From Diplodia intermedia (taxonomy: Eukaryota > Ascomycota > Dothideomycetes > Botryosphaeriales > Botryosphaeriaceae), in assembly GCA_021495925.1 (NCBI GenBank), contig JAKEKT010000189.1, positions 1-11,163 of the forward strand: a DNA stretch of 11,163 nucleotides, written 5' to 3'. Positions 6,597-11,163 of this stretch are shown in pieces. Each line of letters starts with the position of its first letter. The first letter of the stretch is position 1. The notes beneath the pieces were generated by a model that had not been told where the DNA came from, searched no databases, and was given only the letters and a program-made list of their open reading frames with translations. Made by a program: the position numbers and the translations under genes.

Positions 6597-6764
6597 ATCT
6601 TCCTATTGACTCGAGTATAGAAAGGTAGGTTGGACAGTCATAAACTGTTAATTTAACGGGCTTCACACAAAAGAATTACTTCAAATGCATGCCGTATGAG
6701 CTCAAATGATGGGTTATTTGGTGGGTTCTCACCACATTGCTATTAAGCACTTAACTAGTCGCAC

Positions 6765-7163
6765 TCTCGTCTAACTAGAGGTAAGCAGCATCTTCACTGC
6801 TATTTCAATTTCACTGAGCCAATCATTGAGACAGCTGTTGTATCGTTTTATCATTCATGCAAAGACCGCATTTAACGGCCAAGGTATTCCGCTACCTTAG
6901 GACCCTTATAGATAAGGCCGCCATTGAATGGGGGTTCCTTCAAAACCTAGCCTGTTTTAGTCAGCTAAGTAAATCCGTTAACCATCCATCATCGGGCAGA
7001 CGGCACACTTTATACTTCGATTTATCATCTTACGCAAAGTGCTGTGTTTTAATTAAACAGTCGTACAACACCATTCTGTGCCTCCTCTTCTAAACCTGAT
7101 ATTAATCAGTTAGAATGGCACTCCTTATCCCTCAGTTACGGAGTCAATTTGCCGAGTTCCTTA
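6765..7163 (-). rRNA. rnl: rnl exon, E. coli about 1665-2059
   Basis: The conserved run is uninterrupted. It begins TAAGGAACTCGGCAAATTGAC, then ACTGTTTAATTAAAACACAGC (about 7038-7062), CGTCTGCCCG (about 6992-7001), TGGCGGCC...GGTCCTAAGGTAGCGG (about 6889-6931), GGCTCAGTGAAATTGAA, and ends GTTAGACGAGA. Its 399 nt match about 395 in E. coli, so none of the often-used fungal sites around 1917-1951 holds an intron. The base at the 2058 position is G rather than the bacterial A. Any + strand frames here are antisense to rRNA. Confidence 0.93.
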
Positions 7164-7394
7164 CGTCCACAAATTTATCCTGTTTTAGTTGATTAATTAT
7201 AATCACGTGGGTACAGGTATAGGCTAATGTGGTAACTTTAATTTTAACATTTTTATTGTTTATATTGTTTCCCTTTTGTCCACTCAAATTTAAATAAAAA
7301 GAGGAACCAAAAGGGGGATTGGTACATGATTTTTTTTATATATATATTGGGTTTGTATCTAACTAGATAAAGATGCTAATTATACATCTCAAGG
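7164..7394 (-). other. 3' tail of composite intron
   Basis: AT-rich with one clear stem on the minus strand (CCCTTTTG/CAAAAGGG, about 7271-7312). No group II domain V or VI is seen. It probably forms the terminal P9-type structures that present the 3' splice site. Confidence 0.45.
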
Positions 7395-8307
7395 CTAATT
7401 ATATGAACGCTTAGTGTTCATACCCTCTTTGATAGCTCGGATTTGATTTAAACCCTCCTTAGTAAGATGAGCTTTATGTCTCATAAGCTCAGCGACTTTA
7501 ACGAAATCTGCCAATTCTTTTCTCTTAACTCCTTGTAAAGGGTGGGCTAAGAAAAAAGGTAAAACTTTGTCTACGATATTTGAGAGACCTGTAATCATAA
7601 AATCTGTAACATTACCTTTTTTTGATTGACTATAAAGACCACCACAACCAAATTCTTCAACAAGGTTTGCTAATAGTTTTTTATTTCTATTATCTTGAGT
7701 AACCTTGAAGACCAACTTAACTCCTTCACCTAATACTGTATCATTTCTCTTATAAATATTGATAGTGAAACAACCCTCACCATCCACAAATCCACTTATT
7801 CATTCCGGATCATAGATCACAGGGTCCTTTATTACAGGTCTATCTGCAGGCACAATGTTAGGAAATGAAGCTTTCAATTTATCCGATAGGTTTTCAAAAT
7901 TCATTGAAGCCTTAATATTAACTATTCTTTGTAATCCTTCCTCAGTTAAGTGTTCTTTACTTGAAACTATGTCAACTATTTGTTGAAATAATTTTAAATC
8001 AACACGCTTTTCTGTAAGTAAAGGATACATGTCGAAATGATTAAATATAATCTTCAAATCTTTAATTTGAGAAACCTTGTAATAGAATGCACCATCTTTA
8101 CGATCTATTACCTCACCAACGCCAAAGAAATATTTGTTGTAAAAGTGCTTTATCTTTCTTATGTAAAGAAATCTGGAAGAATACTCTTACACTTTTACCT
8201 ACTTTTAATTCTGCATGGTCTACGACAGAAACGTGAAAACAACCCTCTGCATCCGTAAACCCTGATACAAAGCTTGGATTTAATTTGTTATTTAAGTTAT
8301 AATACAT
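7395..8307 (-). pseudogene. I-OnuI-type LAGLIDADG homing endonuclease with a frameshift
   Basis: A double-motif LAGLIDADG_1 protein. The ATG at 8307 opens a frame with the first motif FVSGFTDAEGCF (about 12-23), then VRVFFQISLHKKDKALLQQI. In the zone 8124-8133 the frame is lost: continuation FFGVGEVIDRKDG is in another frame, and the first frame stops at once. The second frame runs on through YPLLTEKR, HLTEEGLQRIVNIKASMN, FPNIVPADRP, the second motif WISGFVDGEG, and the typical end MNTKRSYN. One in-frame TGA is read as Trp. Compared with the paralogue at 9956-10912, a few nucleotides seem missing, which suggests a small deletion. A sequencing error or programmed frameshift cannot be excluded. 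The catalytic acidic residues of both motifs remain. Confidence 0.82.
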
Positions 8308-8329
8308 AGTGACGGCTTAATTATTAATA

Positions 8330-8800
8330 AAAATTTGTATGTCGACAGCCTAGTGTTTGTCTCATTCCAAACGTGGGTCATGGTAATTTTTAGATCACCA
8401 AGCTCACTTCTCGGGTTACTAGTGTTTCCACAACTACTAACCAGGTTGATAGAAACTCCCTACACTTAGATAATACATATTTATTTACTATCTCTAATAA
8501 ACAAAGGTATTACCCGTTATAGCTACCTGTAACTACTACCCTGATGTTAGTTACCTATACACCCTCTTATTTAATAAAGGCTAAAAGGCTAGGCCCGGTC
8601 AATACCCTGCTTCCATATAAAGTTATAACTTTATATGGAAGCTATTGACAAGCTGATTGACATCGCATCTTGCAATTACTTAATCCTATTGACATCAAAA
8701 CGGTTTGGGGTGTCAGCCCTCCGCATAAGATCACCCTTCGAAAGGTAGTCGCTTGTCGGTATTAAGCACTCTACAAGAGTCGACTGTTGGGAGCTACTTA
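8330..8800 (-). pseudogene. Truncated group II intron: domain I-like segment
   Basis: Two blocks match the group II intron at 4504-6764. GTGCTTAATA lies just after a CGACT block near the 5' end, as in the intact intron. Further on, GTGAGCT...CCACGTTTG...ACTAGG has the same order and nearly the same spacing (about 8340-8410). A preceding TGTGGAAACACTAGTAACCCGAG also fits group II domain I. The segment stops just before the place where the intact intron has its EBS1 hairpin. No domain V or VI follows, so it cannot splice alone. The start resembles GTGCGACT with bases lost. Confidence 0.6.
8609..8642. repeat. Perfect 34-nt palindrome in the group II-like segment
   Basis: Each 17-nt half (starting GCTTCCATATAAAG) is the exact reverse complement of the other. 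It is extended outward by GTCAATA / TATTGAC after a 3-nt bulge. It could be an inserted hairpin at the tip of a domain I stem. Confidence 0.85.
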
Positions 8801-8997
8801 AAGCTATGAACCTCTAAAACATGAAATATAAAAAAAAATAGTACCAATCATAAAGAAAGCATAAAAACCTAAAGAAAATACTAAAAGCAAAAAATGAAAT
8901 CTTAATAAAATTGTTAAAAACCGGCTTTCGCCGGCGACTAGAGTACACCTTACAATTATAACATAGTCTTTTATCAGATATAATGTATAATTGAAGA

Positions 8998-9023
8998 ACC
9001 GTCTACTCGTTGCTCTTTTACAG
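8998..9023 (-). repeat. Group I P7/J6-7 segment, identical to 11138-11163
   Basis: A 26-nt block containing AAAGAGCAACGAGTAGACGG is identical in both group I introns. The partner strand of P7 (TAGAGTACACCTTA on +, 8939-8952 and 11095-11108) is also shared. This is core conservation between two closely related introns. Confidence 0.85.
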
Positions 9024-9239
9024 TAATAGGTTATTGGCTTGTGGGCCTATTAAACCTATTACTGACTTAGATCCGCGATAACCCATTTCTATTACTAGAA
9101 TCTTTAACGATGTTACTATACCCTCAGGCATTAATGAGGCCACTTAGTAGTTTCCAACTAAGCTTAGTTGTTAAAGTTTTAGGGTGTCCCCGGAGTTTGG
9201 TTCTTGATCACAATAATTTGAGAAGCCTACTCTCAATTC

Positions 9240-9815
9240 ATGATTGTTAGCTCAAACGCCTTCGTATTCTCTACTCGCTTACTGGTGGTAGTTTCTAGGT
9301 ACGGTTTTGTAACTTGCAGACTGTATCATCTATTTCAGTTTATTTCCAGCCATGCAATACCTTTATGTTTTTTCCAGAACACTTAGTACTCTAATTCTAA
9401 GGTTATCACATAAGGAAGATTTTCTCATCGTTTAATCCTTTAGGGCAGGTCTGTAAACTTAGAGGCCGTTACTTTAAAGAAATTCCATAAGCTTAAGGCG
9501 AGGGTATTCCCCTTTTTCGTTACTCATGTCAGCATTCTCACTTGGGTTATCTAATTTAAAAATTTTTTTACTTAAAAAGTAAAAATCAAAGATTTCCCCA
9601 ACGTTCCGCTACCCCATAAATACAATATCTTTGCTACATTTTATTTTTTGGAGCCGAGCATGAAATTAAAGATAAATCTTTAACTTCCTATATATTTATA
9701 TCTATGGACAAGGTGTCGGTATATTGTTTTAGATCCGTTATATTTTCGGCGCTTTTAACTTGTATAAATTAAATTGTATTAATTTATAATTGAACCAGTG
9801 CTCTGTTACGCATAA
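9240..9815 (-). rRNA. rnl: rnl exon, E. coli about 1085-1665 (domain II end, domain III)
   Basis: Conserved blocks in order are GCGTAACAGAGCACTGG (about 9795-9811), ATATAACGGATCTAAAACAATATACCG (about 9714-9740), GGGGTAGCGGAACGTTGGG (about 9599-9617), GAGAATGCTGACATGAGTAACG (about 9521-9542), AAACCGTACC (about 9298-9307) and GTAGAGAATACGAAGGCG (about 9258-9275). Its 576 nt match about 580 in E. coli, so there is no further intron. The 3' limit is set by the P1 pairing of the next intron; the 5' limit is within about 10 nt. Confidence 0.88.
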
Positions 9816-11163
9816 CCATCAAATTTATCATACAAATAATAAACAGATAGTACATACAAAGAATTAGACATCGGTCTACTTACATCTAAAATTTGCACAT
9901 CTTTTTAAAGGGGAGGTTTGACCTGTCTACTAGGTTATGTAAAAGAATATTAATATTAGTTAATATCTCTAAGAGTGTTCATTTTAGATTTTAGTAGCCT
10001 AATCTGTTCTAAGCCGTCTGCTGTTAAATGCTTTTTATCTCTAATAAGCATTGCTACTTTACAAAAGTCCTTATAATTATCCAATTTAACTCCAATTATA
10101 GGATACTTTTCAAAAAATGGAATTATCTTATCAGTTATATCCATAAATTTTGTTACTTGAAAATCTACGATATCTCCACGTTCAGAAATAAAACCACAAC
10201 CTAAATAACTAACTAATCTCTCCATTAAAAATTTATCTCGAGATTGTTGAGTTATTTGAAATCTTAATTGTACCTGATAACCTATTACATGGTTAGCTGA
10301 ATTAAACACTCTAACCATGAAACTTCCCTCACCGCTTGCAAACCCTGCAACTCAGTTAGGATCAGGTATTTCTTTAATAACTTCACATCTTTGCATATTA
10401 ACAGGTTCAAGTTTAGGGAATGCTTCTTTTAATTGGTCTGGTAGACCCTTATTAATTAAAGCTTTAATTGCCACTAATGTCTTTAAACCTTCAATAGTAA
10501 GATGTTGCTTATTTAGAATTAATTCATAGGCTTTTTTGAAAAGTAAATAATCTGCCCATTTTTGAGTAATTAGTGGATAATTATCGAAAAAATTTATAAT
10601 AGCTGACATATCCTTAAAAGAGGATACCTGTAGTTCAACTGAATCTGGTCGAGTTTTAGATCTATAAATTTTTCCAACCCCTAATGAGGATTGAATTAAT
10701 TTTAAAATCTTTTCATCTTTTAAGTGTAACCCTATTTGAAAATAAAGTCTAACAGATAGAGGTATAGTATTACCTAACCCATTTGTCTTTTCACTATAAA
10801 GAGATGGAGACCAAGGGTTGCCCTTATAATTTTTATTTTTAATAATAGAAATCCGGAAACAACCTTCAGCATCTACAAATCCAGCTACCCATCAACCAGA
10901 TAATTTAGTCATAGTTGACGTAGTACTAAAATTTAAACCCTTAGTGAAGTTTAAACCTTTATTAACTAGAACATTAATATTTACTCTTTTTACTGTACTT
11001 ATTAGAGGAACACTTCCCTTGTATCCGATGCTACCTACATGTTTATTATTTGCTAAGAAGGGATTCTGACTCGATAGTTTATTTCTAAACCCATTAGAGT
11101 ACACCTTAAACACAAAAGGAGACCTTTTGTGTCAACTACCGTCTACTCGTTGCTCTTTTACAG
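9816..11163 (-). mobile_element. 3' part of a group I intron in the E. coli ~1085-1090 region (runs off the window)
   Basis: The P7 5' strand (11138-11163) lies at the window edge. It is followed by the P8 hairpin ACACAAAAGG/CCTTTTGTGT, the P7 3' strand AAGGTGTACTC (11097-11107) and a P9 hairpin GTTTA-GAAA-TAAAC. Then comes the endonuclease gene in the P9 region and a 140-nt tail before the exon GCGTAACAG. The end may be G9816 or G9811. The 5' splice site, guide and P3-P6 are outside the window. The core is closely related to that of the composite intron. Confidence 0.85.
9956..10912 (-). CDS. I-OnuI-type LAGLIDADG homing endonuclease, 318 aa
   Basis: An intact double-motif LAGLIDADG_1 endonuclease read with TGA as Trp at two or more places. 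The first motif WWVAGFVDAEG is at 7-17 (E16 acidic), followed by VRLYFQIGLHLKDEKIL and SSLGVGKIY. The linker contains NYPLITQKWADY, HLTIEGLKTLVAIKA and AFPKLEP. The second motif WVAGFASGEG is at 187-196, where E195 is the acidic residue as in I-OnuI. The C terminus ends MNTLRDIN. Length and layout are those of I-OnuI/I-LtrI. I chose the ATG at 10912 because it puts the domain at the usual distance. The frame is open upstream to the window edge through P9 and P7, so a longer product (for example from GTG 11113) is possible but would overlap the ribozyme core. The paralogue in the next intron is frameshifted. Confidence 0.9.

Larger units (their letters stand above)
4504..6764 (-). mobile_element. 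Group II intron after E. coli position 2059
   Basis: The 2261-nt intron splits GACGAGA / AGACCC. It starts with GTGCGACTAG (consensus GUGYG) and ends in AC. Domain V is at 4545-4578 and domain VI with a bulged A at 4507-4541. EBS1 (6484-6489) and EBS2 (6591-6596) pair perfectly with the exon. The domain I block GTGAGCT...CCACGTTTG is at about 6547-6585. Domains II-III occupy roughly 5760-6340, and domain IV holds a LAGLIDADG gene instead of a reverse transcriptase. Group II introns with LAGLIDADG genes are known in fungal mitochondrial rRNA genes but are uncommon. All elements needed for self-splicing look intact; mobility would depend on the endonuclease, not on retrohoming. Confidence 0.93.
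7164..9239 (-). mobile_element. Composite intron in the E. coli ~1665-1669 region: group I core plus group II fragment
   Basis: The 5' splice site AACAATCAT / GAATTGAG is supported by a guide GUGAU (9207-9211) pairing with AUCAU, and by a P1 extension AAUUGAGA/UCUC-A-AAUU. A standard group I core follows: CCGGGGACACCCTAAAAC, ATGGGTTATCGCGGATC, P7 5' strand GCAACGAGTAGACGG (about 9000-9013), P8 CAATTATA/TATAATTG, P7 3' strand AAGGTGTACTC (8941-8951), and a P9 hairpin CCGGC-GAAA-GCCGG. Instead of ending there, the insert continues with a group II domain I-like segment, a broken LAGLIDADG gene and a 230-nt tail ending in G before TAAGGAAC. The 3' splice site is inferred from rRNA alignment only; P10 pairing is weak. 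Confidence 0.8.

Noticed and set aside
6857..7093. + strand open frame of 78 codons
   Set aside because: It is the antisense of highly conserved rRNA (E. coli about 1760-1950).
8037..8258. + strand open frame of 73 codons
   Set aside because: It is the antisense of the LAGLIDADG pseudogene, whose protein similarity is clear on the minus strand.
8998..9020. Possible group II domain V (GAGC...GGTTC on the minus strand)
   Set aside because: It is too short (20 nt), with no GAAA loop. It is the group I P7 5' strand, shown by its partner TACTC strand and by the identical block in the neighbouring group I intron.
1..11163. CRISPR array or bacterial operon
   Set aside because: There are no regularly spaced repeats, no ribosome-binding sites and no bacterial gene; all coding regions are intron-encoded endonucleases.

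Overview
This window is the 3' two-thirds of a fungal mitochondrial large-subunit rRNA gene (rnl). It runs entirely on the minus strand, so the gene reads from high to low coordinates, and it is followed by a tRNA-Met. Four things point to a fungal mitochondrion. The sequence is AT-rich and studded with short hairpins and GC clusters. Conserved 23S-like blocks occur in order: GTPase-centre flank, domain IV, peptidyl-transferase loop, sarcin-ricin loop. Group I and group II introns sit at known fungal rnl sites. Intron ORFs read through only if UGA is Trp (code 4). The exact lineage cannot be fixed from this window; the double-hairpin elements and the group II intron fit an early-diverging fungus at least as well as an ascomycete.

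Layout in transcription order (high to low): (1) 3' part of a group I intron, about 9816 to the window edge, with an I-OnuI-type LAGLIDADG gene. (2) rnl exon 9240-9815 (E. coli about 1085-1665). (3) Composite intron 7164-9239: a group I core, then a truncated group II domain I, then a frameshifted I-OnuI-type LAGLIDADG gene. (4) Exon 6765-7163 (E. coli about 1665-2059). (5) Group II intron 4504-6764 after position 2059, with good domains V and VI, matching EBS1 and EBS2, and an intact 345-aa LAGLIDADG gene in domain IV. (6) Exon 3463-4503 (2060-2449), swollen by hairpins and GC-cluster repeats. (7) Omega-type group I intron 1775-3462 after position 2449, with an I-SceI-like gene broken by two inserted hairpin elements. 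(8) Exon 1724-1774 (2450-2500). (9) Group I intron 752-1723 after position 2500, with a 211-aa LAGLIDADG gene in the P1 loop. (10) Terminal exon about 250-751. (11) tRNA-Met(CAU) 71-141 and a GC-rich hairpin.

The only host functions are the rRNA and the tRNA; every protein is a homing endonuclease of a mobile intron. The most interesting features are: the 45-nt hairpin insertion in the I-SceI-like gene, in frame and flanked by TTA repeats; the 80-nt double-hairpin element in the same gene; the group I/group II mosaic intron; and the LAGLIDADG-carrying group II intron with very clear guide pairings. Exon limits inside the gene follow from alignment to remembered E. coli 23S landmarks plus guide-sequence pairings. 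The 3' end of rnl and the boundary near 9815 are approximate.
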